This document shows, in pieces, positions 20,881 through 30,126 of a DNA stretch of 64,000 nt. Origin of the DNA: an uncultured Kushneria sp. (GTDB lineage: Bacteria > Pseudomonadota > Gammaproteobacteria > Pseudomonadales > Halomonadaceae); assembly GCF_947497025.1 (NCBI RefSeq), contig NZ_CANMFC010000001.1:310001-374000 (forward strand), read 5' to 3'. Each line of letters opens with the position of its first letter. Position 1 is the first letter of the stretch. The translations under genes were made by a program, and so were the position numbers. The notes below the pieces were generated by a model. That model was not told the origin of the DNA. It worked only from the letters and a program-made list of their open reading frames with translations, and did not search any database.

Positions 20881-21480
20881 TCAGGGGGCCTGTTGCGAGG
20901 AAGCCGCGGCGGTGCCGGCGCCTTCTTCGGGGGGCAGCAGATGAATGTTGAGCCGGTCGCCATCGGCCATGGCCATGTTGATCCGCTCAAGGCGTGCATC
21001 GCCCCGCATATCGATATTGTGAAGATAGTTCGCCAGCCCCTGCTGGCGCGGGACCAGCGTGGCATGCCATGCCTTTTCATCGCCCTCGAGGGTGATATCA
21101 AAGCGATCGGCCAGCGCCGAGAACCGGCCGTTGAGCAGTTGCATGATCAGGGTCGCCACGCCTGCCGGATCATCGTCGATGCGCTCGCCGTTGCGCTGAA
21201 TGCCCGCATCGGAAAGCTCCATGGTCTCTTCGACCGGTGATTCCAGCGCCCAGATCACACGATCGCCCTGCTCGAAGCGGTAGTGACCGCGACCGTCAAT
21301 GCGGGTGTCCAGGTCGGCCAGATATCGAGTCTGCTCAAAGCGCCCGGCCACGTCGCCCTGGGCGGTCAGATGGTCTGCCAGGGTCTCAAGGCTCATGGCG
21401 TGCGCCGGCAGGGCCATGAGCCACAGGGGAAGGGTCACCATGAGAAGGGGCAGTGATCGTAAACGCGTGCGACAAGACAT
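20881..21480 (-). CDS. LolA-like outer membrane lipoprotein carrier of APE cluster
   Basis: Signal peptide; LADHLTAQGDVAGRFEQTRYLADLDTRIDGRGHYRFEQGDRVIWALESP. Confidence 0.85.
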   Translation of the reverse strand: MSCRTRLRSLPLLMVTLPLWLMALPAHAMSLETLADHLTAQGDVAGRFEQTRYLADLDTRIDGRGHYRFEQGDRVIWALESPVEETMELSDAGIQRNGERIDDDPAGVATLIMQLLNGRFSALADRFDITLEGDEKAWHATLVPRQQGLANYLHNIDMRGDARLERINMAMADGDRLNIHLLPPEEGAGTAAASSQQAP

Positions 21481-21524
21481 GTAATGTCAGCTCCTGGGCC
21501 GGCAGGACAGCGGGTGTCCATGGT

Positions 21525-22487
21525 TTAACGGGGTGGGCGTGCGTTTTGCTTTTCGGACTGCCAGAACGGGTAAAAGTTGAACCACTGTAGCGGATAACGG
21601 CAGCAGAAATGCTCCAGGCGCGTGACAAAGTGCGCCATGGTGTTGTCCATCCACACACTGCGCTCCCGGCGCGAGAGCCCGGTGGCATCGCCCAGGGATT
21701 CAAAGTGCACATGGTGTGTCTGCCCCTGGCGGGCGCAGACCAGCAGATACAGCGGGCAGTGCAACAGCATGGCAAGCCAGAAGGCGCCCTCGGGGAAGGG
21801 CGCCGGGCGGCCGAGAAAATCGATCCAGCGGCGTCGGGCGCCGGCCTCGATGGGCTCGCGATCGGCGGCGATGACCACAAAGCCACCCTCGGCCACGCGA
21901 GCCTGAAGGCGCTGGGCCGTGGCGGGTCCCATGTCGCTGACCTCGATGATCTCCACTGACAGGGGGCGGTCGATATCATTGAACAGGGAGTTGAATCGCT
22001 GGGCGTGATGGGTGTGCATGACCACGCTCATTTTCAGGTCGCGCCGCAGCCGCCCCAGCGCCTGACAGATCTCGTGGCTGCCCAGATGCGTGACCACGAT
22101 GATGCCACCCTGGCCGGCATCGATGGCGGCCCTCAGGGTCTCGCGCTGCTCGATCTGGATGGACTCGGGGGCAATACGACCGTAAAGCGCCAGCACCTTG
22201 TCCAGAATGGCCGTACCAAAGGTCGTGAAGTGACGCACGGTGGTCAGGCGCGGCAGGAAGACCGAGGGGCAAAAGGCCTTCAGTTGCTTCTGGTACTCCT
22301 TTGAGGCGCGTCGGGCAATCGGGCGGCGCCACCAGTAGTAGAGTCCGACCAGAAACAGGACGCCCTGATAGGCGCGCGCCCCGAAACGGTCATAAATGGC
22401 CAGCATCAATTGAATGCCCCTGAGTGAGCCGGACTCACTGATGGCCGACCAGTGGCGCGGCGCGCGCTTGCGTTGCGGTGATGTCAT
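21525..22487 (-). CDS. LpxL/HtrB-type acyltransferase
   Basis: GIIVVTHLGSHEICQALGR (H-x4 motif region), lysophospholipid acyltransferase-like. Confidence 0.85.
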   Translation of the reverse strand: MTSPQRKRAPRHWSAISESGSLRGIQLMLAIYDRFGARAYQGVLFLVGLYYWWRRPIARRASKEYQKQLKAFCPSVFLPRLTTVRHFTTFGTAILDKVLALYGRIAPESIQIEQRETLRAAIDAGQGGIIVVTHLGSHEICQALGRLRRDLKMSVVMHTHHAQRFNSLFNDIDRPLSVEIIEVSDMGPATAQRLQARVAEGGFVVIAADREPIEAGARRRWIDFLGRPAPFPEGAFWLAMLLHCPLYLLVCARQGQTHHVHFESLGDATGLSRRERSVWMDNTMAHFVTRLEHFCCRYPLQWFNFYPFWQSEKQNARPPR

Positions 22488-23272
22488 GAAGGGCTCTTGT
22501 GTCGTTCGTCGCGGCGGTGCCGAGCACGTCCGAGTATCAGCTTCGGCAGGCGTATCAGCATGCCCAGCGTCAGACGCAGGTGCATGCGTGCCATCAGGAC
22601 ATTGTCCCGAAACAGGCGAAAGTGAGAGACGCCGTCGGTGGGATAGGTGACCCGCACCGGCAGATTGTCGACCGGGTGACCGGCCCAGAACCAGCGCACC
22701 AGCACCTCGGTATCAAACTCCATGCGGTTGCCACAGCCATGACGCGTCAGCAGGGCATTGACCGTGTCCAGCGGATAAAGACGCACGCCACACATGGTAT
22801 CGCGCAGCGTGGTGGACAGCGTATTGCACCAGACCCAGACGTGCGTGATGTAGCGGCTGATAAAGCGGTGCAGCGGTACGCTGTGATCAAAGCGCGGATA
22901 GCCGATCAAAAGCCGCTCGGGGGTTTGCCTTGCCGCCTCGATAAAGGGCGGCAGGCTTGATTGATCATGCTGGCCATCGGCGTCGACCTGAAGCGCATGG
23001 GTAAACCCGAGCGTTTGAGCATGGGCAAGGCCGTGACGAACGGCGTAGCCCTTGCCGCGGTTGCGCGGCAGGCGCAGCAGGTGCACATCACTGGCCTGTG
23101 CCAGGTGATCGAGCACACTGGCGCAGCCCGCATCGCTGCCGTCATCGACGAGCACGATGGGCAGGTTCAGGGCGCTGAGGCCCTCACAGGTCGCCACGAT
23201 GGCGTGTTCGTGGTTATACACCGGCACCAGCACGCAGGGCGAAAACGCTGCGCTGTTCTGGACGTGATTCAT
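22484..23272 (-). CDS. Family 2 glycosyltransferase
   Basis: CVLVPVYNHEHAIVATCEGLSALNLPIVLVDDGSDAG...LQVDADGQHD. Confidence 0.92.
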   Translation of the reverse strand: MNHVQNSAAFSPCVLVPVYNHEHAIVATCEGLSALNLPIVLVDDGSDAGCASVLDHLAQASDVHLLRLPRNRGKGYAVRHGLAHAQTLGFTHALQVDADGQHDQSSLPPFIEAARQTPERLLIGYPRFDHSVPLHRFISRYITHVWVWCNTLSTTLRDTMCGVRLYPLDTVNALLTRHGCGNRMEFDTEVLVRWFWAGHPVDNLPVRVTYPTDGVSHFRLFRDNVLMARMHLRLTLGMLIRLPKLILGRARHRRDERHKSPS

Positions 23273-24990
23273 GAAGACTCCCCGTGGTCGGGCATCGGGT
23301 CGACACCGAGCAGGCGCATTTGCAGATGCTGGCCCCGATGGGAGGCCACGGTGATGTTCAGATCGCCACGCTGTCGGCTCAGCGTCATGACCGCGCGATC
23401 CCCGGGCAACAGCGGTGCGGGAAAGCGTAACCGGCGCATGTCGCGCCATTGATCCTGCTCGCCAAAAAGACGCTCGGCCTGCTGACGTGCCCAGTGGATC
23501 AGGGCAATGCCCGGCACGATCGGTCGTCCGGGGAAGTGACCCTCAAGTGCTGCCAGACGCTCCGGGATTTCCAGTGCGATCCGGTGTTGATCGGGCGTTG
23601 CGGACTCAAGATCCAGCCAGCGCGGCTGGCGCCGGTCATCCAGGTCATCAAAGAGATGACGCGCCATGGCACGGGTCAGCTTGCCCTGAGCGTTGACCGG
23701 GAAGCGGTGCACAAAACGCCAGAAACGCGGCAGCACCACCGGCTCAAAGGCGCGGGCCAGATGCTGCCGCAAATCGCTGATGAGTGCTCTTCGCGTGTCA
23801 TGATCATGGGCAATGCTGTCGGATGCCATGGCCACGACGGCCCCGATGCGCCCACCCGAGTGATCGATGGTCAGACAGCGGGCGTCCAGGACGCCGGGGA
23901 AGTCCTTGATATGATGGGCCAGACCTTCCAGCGAGACGCGCTTGCCGGCCACCTTGACGATGCGGTCCGCACGTCCGTGCAGGGTGAAACGCACAGGATG
24001 ATCACTGACAAGGCGAATGTGATCGGCCTGCTCGTGCCACTGTTCGGGCTCGGGCAGGCGCCTTGATCGAAGCAGCGTGCGCTCGCCGTCACAGTGCAGC
24101 ATGACGTCGTCAAGCGCCTGCCAGGCGGTATCCTGACAGGGCCGTCGCCAGGCAATGGCGCCGCTTTCCGAGCTGCCATAGATCTCGATGAGCTCGCTGC
24201 CCATTAGCGCCTCGGCCTGCACGGCGGCTTCATGGGGCAGTGGCGCGGCGGCACTGAAAATGCGACCGGGCGCACGGTTCGGCATGCCAGTCGTGCTCTC
24301 GGGTAGTCGGGAAAGCTGAGGCGGCGAGCTGATCAGGGCGCTGACCGGCACGTTCATGAGCCACTCGGCCAGCGTTTCGGGCCAGGTCACGATCTCGAGC
24401 CCGAAGGGGTGAGAGGTCGCCAGCGCGCGCAACAGTCCGGCGGTCAGTCCCCAGGTGTGCTGATGGCTGACCTGGCTGATGACGACCCCTCCCGTGAGCG
24501 GCCAGTGTCGCTCGAAGGCGGCCACTTCGGCCTCGAGCTGGCCCAGGGTGCGAAAGATGGGGGCCGGCTCCCCGCTGGAACCGGAGGTGAAAAGCACCAC
24601 GGCCTCCTGTTCAGGGGGCAGGTCGGGCTCGGGCATCACGTCCGAGACGGGCGGCGGTGGCGCCCAGGCTTGCGGAAATTCGCCCAGCAGGACCAGATCA
24701 CGCTGGCGCAGATGATTAACGGTTTCGGGCAGATTGTCACCCGGCAGCCACACCCGATGGCCGGCATGCCAGAGGCCCAGCAGGGCCGCCGTAAACCGCC
24801 ACGGATCGCTGTCATAAAGCGCCACGTCCCGACCGGTCGGCAGGCGTGTATTGGCCCAGCCCCTGATGGCCCTGATCAGCTCGCTGCGGGTGCGCCTCTT
24901 CTGTCCCGAAAGGGCCACGATGTCGCCGGCCTCTCCTGAAAGCCAGGGGCAGCGGGTCAGCGACGGTTCGCCATATCGAGGCTGATTCAT
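23269..24990 (-). CDS. AMP-dependent acyl-ACP/CoA ligase fused to C-terminal FabA/FabZ-like hotdog domain
   Basis: AVVLFTSGSSGEPAPIFRT AMP-binding core; C-terminus IPERLAALEGHFPGRPIVPGIALIHWARQ hotdog motif. Confidence 0.88.
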   Translation of the reverse strand: MNQPRYGEPSLTRCPWLSGEAGDIVALSGQKRRTRSELIRAIRGWANTRLPTGRDVALYDSDPWRFTAALLGLWHAGHRVWLPGDNLPETVNHLRQRDLVLLGEFPQAWAPPPPVSDVMPEPDLPPEQEAVVLFTSGSSGEPAPIFRTLGQLEAEVAAFERHWPLTGGVVISQVSHQHTWGLTAGLLRALATSHPFGLEIVTWPETLAEWLMNVPVSALISSPPQLSRLPESTTGMPNRAPGRIFSAAAPLPHEAAVQAEALMGSELIEIYGSSESGAIAWRRPCQDTAWQALDDVMLHCDGERTLLRSRRLPEPEQWHEQADHIRLVSDHPVRFTLHGRADRIVKVAGKRVSLEGLAHHIKDFPGVLDARCLTIDHSGGRIGAVVAMASDSIAHDHDTRRALISDLRQHLARAFEPVVLPRFWRFVHRFPVNAQGKLTRAMARHLFDDLDDRRQPRWLDLESATPDQHRIALEIPERLAALEGHFPGRPIVPGIALIHWARQQAERLFGEQDQWRDMRRLRFPAPLLPGDRAVMTLSRQRGDLNITVASHRGQHLQMRLLGVDPMPDHGESS

Positions 24991-25550
24991 GCGTGCACCA
25001 CCCTGCGTCGAACGCGCCGGCGCACCAGCCACTCACCCATCATCAAAAGCGCCGCCAGCAGGTAGCTGATGGCGCCGGTCCAGGTCTGCCATACATGTAG
25101 CGGCGCCCATAGCGCCAGTGCCAGCGCAACGACGGCATTGAGGCTCATGAAAATGCCCCACACCCAGGTGACCCTGCGGGTATAGCGCACGCCCTCGGGA
25201 GGGAGATCGGGCTCTGACAGGCGCGCAAAACGCTCGATCAGGGGGGTGGCGCGCAGGCTGCCCAGAAAGATCAGTGCCAGCGAGGCATTGATCATGACCG
25301 GGTAAAGTCGGATGCCCAGTTCAGCCTGCCCCCCGAACAACAGCGCCAGCAGTACCAGCAGCACCATGGCCCAGCGGGTACGATGTTCGCCGGCCAGCCA
25401 CTGGGCGCCTGCCAGAAGCACAAAAGTGATCAACAGGGCATGGATGCCCCAGAGGGGGAGAACGATCCACAGGGCCGCTGGAAACAGCACCATCGAGAGG
25501 GGTGACGACCAGTGACGTGTTCCGGGGCGACCGGCTGGCATGGCTTCCAT
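24987..25550 (-). CDS. COG4648-type membrane protein of APE cluster
   Basis: Several TM segments; sits between ACP and AMP-ligase as in APE clusters. Confidence 0.75.
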   Translation of the reverse strand: MEAMPAGRPGTRHWSSPLSMVLFPAALWIVLPLWGIHALLITFVLLAGAQWLAGEHRTRWAMVLLVLLALLFGGQAELGIRLYPVMINASLALIFLGSLRATPLIERFARLSEPDLPPEGVRYTRRVTWVWGIFMSLNAVVALALALWAPLHVWQTWTGAISYLLAALLMMGEWLVRRRVRRRVVHA

Positions 25551-25558
25551 TACAAACC

Positions 25559-25834
25559 TCAGTCGCTGCGGCGCTCGGCCACCAGGGCGCTGAGCTGCCT
25601 TAAACTTGCAAAATGTTCGCGGTTTTCCTCGGCGTCGCTGTCAAGGCGAATGCCGTAACGCTTTTGCAGCGCCAGTCCCAGCTCCAGCGCATCAATGGAA
25701 TCCAGACCCAGCCCGTCACCAAACAAGGGCGCTTCGGGTTCGATGTCGTCGGCCGTAATATCTTCAAGCTCCAGCGCTTCGATGATCATGTTGGCGACAT
25801 CGCGTTCGAGTTCGGTCAATGAGGTATTGGCCAT
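25559..25834 (-). CDS. Acyl carrier protein
   Basis: GLGLDSIDALELGLALQKRYGI phosphopantetheine attachment DSID. Confidence 0.93.
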   Translation of the reverse strand: MANTSLTELERDVANMIIEALELEDITADDIEPEAPLFGDGLGLDSIDALELGLALQKRYGIRLDSDAEENREHFASLRQLSALVAERRSD

Positions 25835-25865
25835 ATGGTGTTCTCCGGAATCCTTGTTGTCGTCT

Positions 25866-25960
25866 CCGGGCAGACGAGTACGCCGCTGGAGCGCCGTCTG
25901 CCCGCCTGTTCGGGCGGCATATGATGCCAGAACCGGATATCCTTTGGGGCGCTATCCGGT
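25866..25960. other. Tandem hairpin region between ketosynthase-like gene and ACP
   Basis: GGGCAGACG(25868)/CGTCTGCCC(25895); CCGCC/GGCGG; GGCAT/ATGCC; ACCGGATA(25932)/TATCCGGT(25953-25960). Confidence 0.75.
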
Positions 25961-26704
25961 ATGTGGTGTTGCCATTTCCGTGGTGGCCTGCCAGCAAAGA
26001 GCTGGGGTGCGCGTGATCAGATCCCTCCGCCCCATCAGCCAGTCGGCCAGCAGCGGCGGTGTCACGGTTTGCCCCCTGCTCTCGGCGTTATCGACCGATC
26101 GAGCCTGTAAACGCACGGCATCCAGCGCCGGTGTCAGCGACAGCTCCATCAGCATGGCGGAAGGAGCCTGTGGGGCCTGAGTCTGGATGCGATAGCGGTC
26201 GGGGACCGGTGAGTCGGTCAGGATCAACATGATGCTTTCATGTCCCTCGGCCAGATAGCCCCGGGCTTCGCTTAAAAGCGCCTCGAACTCTTCTCCGGCG
26301 GCAGCCAGCGCGGCCATCGAAGCGTGATTGCCAAAGGCGATCGAGTAGACACCCAGCACGGCATTATGCACCGACAGACCGAATCGGGCGGGCGAGAGCG
26401 GCTCACCCTCGAACAGCGTGTCGAGCATGTCCAGCGGTCGGTGGCCGTCACCGTGGCGCGAGGCATGGAGTACGGGCATGGCTGCCCGCTCATGGGCGCC
26501 CATGTCGCCGAGCAGCGTACAAACGGCGCGGCCCAGCGGCGTCAGGCGGCGTCGCAGCAGGGCCGGTACACTCGACGCTGCCGGCTTTTCATCGGTGATG
26601 ACACACGCAGACGTGCCTTCGCCGGCGCGCTCGGGAAGCCAGGCACGCCAGCGGTGGAGGTAGAGCGTAGGTAGTGCTGTGTCAGCATGGGATAAGCAGT
26701 CCAT
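25952..26704 (-). CDS. Beta-ketoacyl synthase N-terminal-like protein (ApeC/chain-length-factor-like)
   Basis: SVHNAVLGVYSIAFGNHASMAALAAAGEEFEALLSEARGYLAEGHESIMLILTDSPVPDRY typical of this family in APE clusters. Confidence 0.82.
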   Translation of the reverse strand: MDCLSHADTALPTLYLHRWRAWLPERAGEGTSACVITDEKPAASSVPALLRRRLTPLGRAVCTLLGDMGAHERAAMPVLHASRHGDGHRPLDMLDTLFEGEPLSPARFGLSVHNAVLGVYSIAFGNHASMAALAAAGEEFEALLSEARGYLAEGHESIMLILTDSPVPDRYRIQTQAPQAPSAMLMELSLTPALDAVRLQARSVDNAESRGQTVTPPLLADWLMGRRDLITRTPALCWQATTEMATPHTG

Positions 26705-26900
26705 GCGAGCCTCCCTAAAAGTGACATCTGATTGTAAGCGGCAGGCGTGGTTTCATAAACCACGAGTATGACAAACGTGACAGACGCACGTGGTGAGGGC
26801 TTCCGGATGGTGATCGCCACAATGGCATGGCAGCGTCTGTTCAAAACAGGTGTGATGGCACCCTGATTCAGGCCTTGTAAGGCTTTATACGGAGTTTTGA

Positions 26901-28553
26901 ATGGCGCTTTCTACAGACGATCGCAATCGCCGACGCTTCATGCGTCGTGCACTGGCCCTGCTGCCTGTTGCCGGCATGGCGGGGGCATTGGCAACCCCGG
27001 AGCGTGCGCAGGCCAGCGAGTCACGAGAGCGATCCGAAGCGCTCGACATGACCGCCCGCAATAATGTTATTTACTGGGGTGCCGATCCGACAGGCAAGCG
27101 CGACAGCTCGGCGGCATTCGTGCGCGCGGCGCGCTCCAGCGTCGTTAACAGTCTTTATGTGCCACCCGGGCGCTACGCGATCGGTCAAACGGTCGATCTC
27201 AAGGGCAAGAATCTCATCGGGCCCGGTCGGCAGCGTTTCAGAAACGAGGGCAATGCCCTGTTGATGCCGTTTCACTCGCTGGGCGATGGCGTCATGTTCA
27301 CCGGTCACGGCCCGGTCGTGCGGGATCTCAACTTTTCCAGCGGACACAAGGGCCGCTGGAAAGGCACCTTTATCGACAGCACCGGTTACAACACGGTGAT
27401 TGAAAACGTCCATTTCTCTTCTGCCGACATCGCCATCCGGGTGCGAGAGATCATGGTCAACTATAGCCTGCTGCGCTGCACCTTTATCGGTGTGAGCGTC
27501 GGCGTGCAGGTGGATGATGAAAAGGGCAGCAATTCCACCACGGCGCGTTTTATCGGCAACGAGTTCAACTACGCCGATAACGGCATCATCTTCAAAAAGA
27601 ATGTCTATGGTGCGACCTTTCAGGACAATATCTTCGAGGCCCTGAAAGGCGATGCCATTCGCGCCCGCCTGATCTATCGCTCGAGTTTTATCGGCAACTG
27701 GTGGGAGGGCCGCAACGGCGGCGAAGCGCCCTGGCCCTGCGTGCGCACCACTGAAAGCCAGCAGTTCATGAACTGTTTTGCTTCGTCCAATACCTGTGTT
27801 TACGGCTGGACCAACGTCTTCAAGGACGGCTCGCACAGCGGCAGCATGGGCGGTGTATCGCTGGATGGTGGTGAGATCGTCATTCGCAATTCAACCGGCA
27901 ACGCGCTGCGTCTGTCGCCGGACTCAATGCGCGCCGAGGCGGACGCATGGAAACCGGCCACACCGCTGGTGATTCAGTCGAGTCACTCCGCCAGGACCCG
28001 CCAGACCAACCCGATCGTCTTTCGCCATAGCGGCCCCGAGGGCGCGGTAGTGTTTGACACCGACCGTGAGACCGGCAGCAAGGGTGTATGGGATGGCAGT
28101 CTGCGCTTCGCCTCGCAGGTCGATGGTGACGATAATGTGTTGTACGACGACTACCGTGTGAACCGTGGTCGCCCCGGCATGATTGGCAAGACGTCACTGG
28201 TGGACAAAAAGGGGAAGGTGCGTCATGCCCTGACCGGCATTCCCCAGTTCGTCAAATGGCGCAAGGGCGGTGACGGGCCGGGCTGCGATTTCTTCAGTCG
28301 CTGCGAGGCCGTCGACAAGGGGCAGGTCGAATTTTCCTTCCCCGATGGCGAAGTGGAACTGCGTGACCCGATCATAACCGTCACGGTAGATGATGCCGGC
28401 ATTGTCCATGACGGCATCGAGTACCTGTCGGCCTATTCGGGTTCGGTAAAGTATCAGGCCTGGAAGGGTTTTCGGATCCGCTTTGTCGATCGCGAGAGCG
28501 GGCAGCCGGCCCTGCCTGAAAGCTTTAACCTCTCGATCTTCTACCCCGGCTGA
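26901..28553 (+). CDS. Tat-type secreted right-handed beta-helix / pectate lyase superfamily protein
   Basis: N-terminus NRRRFMRRALALLPVAGMAGALA; YWGADPTGKRDSSAAFVRAARS...LYVPPGRYAI typical of the beta-helix family. Confidence 0.78.
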   Translation: MALSTDDRNRRRFMRRALALLPVAGMAGALATPERAQASESRERSEALDMTARNNVIYWGADPTGKRDSSAAFVRAARSSVVNSLYVPPGRYAIGQTVDLKGKNLIGPGRQRFRNEGNALLMPFHSLGDGVMFTGHGPVVRDLNFSSGHKGRWKGTFIDSTGYNTVIENVHFSSADIAIRVREIMVNYSLLRCTFIGVSVGVQVDDEKGSNSTTARFIGNEFNYADNGIIFKKNVYGATFQDNIFEALKGDAIRARLIYRSSFIGNWWEGRNGGEAPWPCVRTTESQQFMNCFASSNTCVYGWTNVFKDGSHSGSMGGVSLDGGEIVIRNSTGNALRLSPDSMRAEADAWKPATPLVIQSSHSARTRQTNPIVFRHSGPEGAVVFDTDRETGSKGVWDGSLRFASQVDGDDNVLYDDYRVNRGRPGMIGKTSLVDKKGKVRHALTGIPQFVKWRKGGDGPGCDFFSRCEAVDKGQVEFSFPDGEVELRDPIITVTVDDAGIVHDGIEYLSAYSGSVKYQAWKGFRIRFVDRESGQPALPESFNLSIFYPG

Positions 28554-28575
28554 GTGTGAGGCCTGGCCGGCGACA

Positions 28576-30126
28576 TTAAACGCTTTCACCCACCGGTGCC
28601 GGTCGGGGCTGGTCGCGGCGCTCGGGCAGGGCGTTCGGGCGCAGGCGTCGCGACAGCACATCCACTGCCATGTTGATCACGGCCGTTACCATCAACAGGG
28701 CAACGGCCTGATCAAACATCAGGTACTCAAAGCTTGAGTCGATGTGAAAGCCCAGCGTGACCACCCCCAGCATTCCCAAAAGCGCTGTCTCGCGCATGAT
28801 GACCTCGGCGCGATAGAACAACAGCGCCAGAATGCCAGGGTAGATGCGGGGCAGCAGCTCGTGGCTATAAAGATTGACCCCCCGAATGCCGGGAAGTCCC
28901 GGTATTACCTCATCGGCATGACGCGCCGCCAGAAAGGCAATCAGGGCACCATTGTGCAGCGAAAGCGCTATCCACGCCGGCAGCAATGACGGGCCGGTCA
29001 GCAGCAGCAGAATAAAGGCCAGCAGCAATTCCGGTGTTGAGCGCATGACAATCAGTGCGCCGCGCCCCAGAGTGCGCGTACCGCGGTTGCCGAAATGGCG
29101 ACTGACCAGCGGCCATGCCAGCAGACAGACCAGCAGGGAGCCCACGGTACTCATCAGGCCCAGCAAAAGGGTATTGCCAATGGCGGGCAGCAGGTCCGGT
29201 AACTGTCCGAACCACTGCGGCAGTGCGGCAAAATCGCCTTCCAGCAGCGGCTGCGGCCAGATGTCATGGCTCACGAACTGCCATAAAAGCGTCGGATTAA
29301 CGCTGGGCCAGGGCCCCAGCAAAAACGCCGTGCCCACCAGCCAGGGCACCAGCAGGCGACGATGGGCCCACCAGGGCAGCAGAGCGATCAGCAGATAAAA
29401 GGCCCACAGAAGAGCACCGCCTTCGTGATAACGTCCCTGACGAAAGGCACTTTCCAGGTAGTACCCAAGCGTTGGAAGCCCCACAAAGCCCAGCAGCACG
29501 CTGGCGCGCAGGGCGCATTCAAAACGATAGCGGGTGTAACCGGATAGTCGCTGCCAGGCCAGCGGCAGTTCGGTATAGACAAAGCGTGACAACCGATCGG
29601 TTCCGGGCGACAACGTTCGTGCCGGGCTGCGATCGATCTGGGTCAGAATTTCGGCGTAGACCTTGGCAAACGTCGCGGCATAGGGCAGGGCGATGGCGGC
29701 CAGCGCCGTTATGGCGGAGAGCCCGAAGACCTGGAGAAACAGCAGCGCCCAGAAAAGTTCATGGATGGCACGCACAAAGGCGCACAGGGTGCGTACCAGC
29801 CGGGAGCGCATGAAGATCAGCGCCAGCGGAAACCCGAGCACGATGCCCAGCATCACGCCCCACAGGGCAAAGGCAATGGTCAACAGCAACGCCCGCAGAG
29901 GCGATTCGGTGGCCGTGATATCCGGCAGGATCATCCCCTGAAGCATGCGCCCCAGTTCCTTCCACGGATAACGGGTCGTGATCGATAGATCCGCCAGCGG
30001 CAGCAGTATCAGGGTGATGGCCAGCATGATCAGGGTCAGGCGCAAAAGCCTTGCGCCGACATTGTCGCCACGCAGCCAGCTGAACCAGCCGGGGCGCGCG
30101 TCAGTCCGTGACATAGAGCACGTCAA
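28576..30126 (-). CDS. PhnE-type ABC permease, two fused permease domains
   Basis: 516 aa with two BPD-like segments (RAIHELFWALLFLQVFGLSAITALAAIALPYAATFAKVYAE; RSTPELLLAFILLLLTGPSLLPAWIAL). Confidence 0.85.
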   Translation of the reverse strand: MTCSMSRTDARPGWFSWLRGDNVGARLLRLTLIMLAITLILLPLADLSITTRYPWKELGRMLQGMILPDITATESPLRALLLTIAFALWGVMLGIVLGFPLALIFMRSRLVRTLCAFVRAIHELFWALLFLQVFGLSAITALAAIALPYAATFAKVYAEILTQIDRSPARTLSPGTDRLSRFVYTELPLAWQRLSGYTRYRFECALRASVLLGFVGLPTLGYYLESAFRQGRYHEGGALLWAFYLLIALLPWWAHRRLLVPWLVGTAFLLGPWPSVNPTLLWQFVSHDIWPQPLLEGDFAALPQWFGQLPDLLPAIGNTLLLGLMSTVGSLLVCLLAWPLVSRHFGNRGTRTLGRGALIVMRSTPELLLAFILLLLTGPSLLPAWIALSLHNGALIAFLAARHADEVIPGLPGIRGVNLYSHELLPRIYPGILALLFYRAEVIMRETALLGMLGVVTLGFHIDSSFEYLMFDQAVALLMVTAVINMAVDVLSRRLRPNALPERRDQPRPAPVGESV

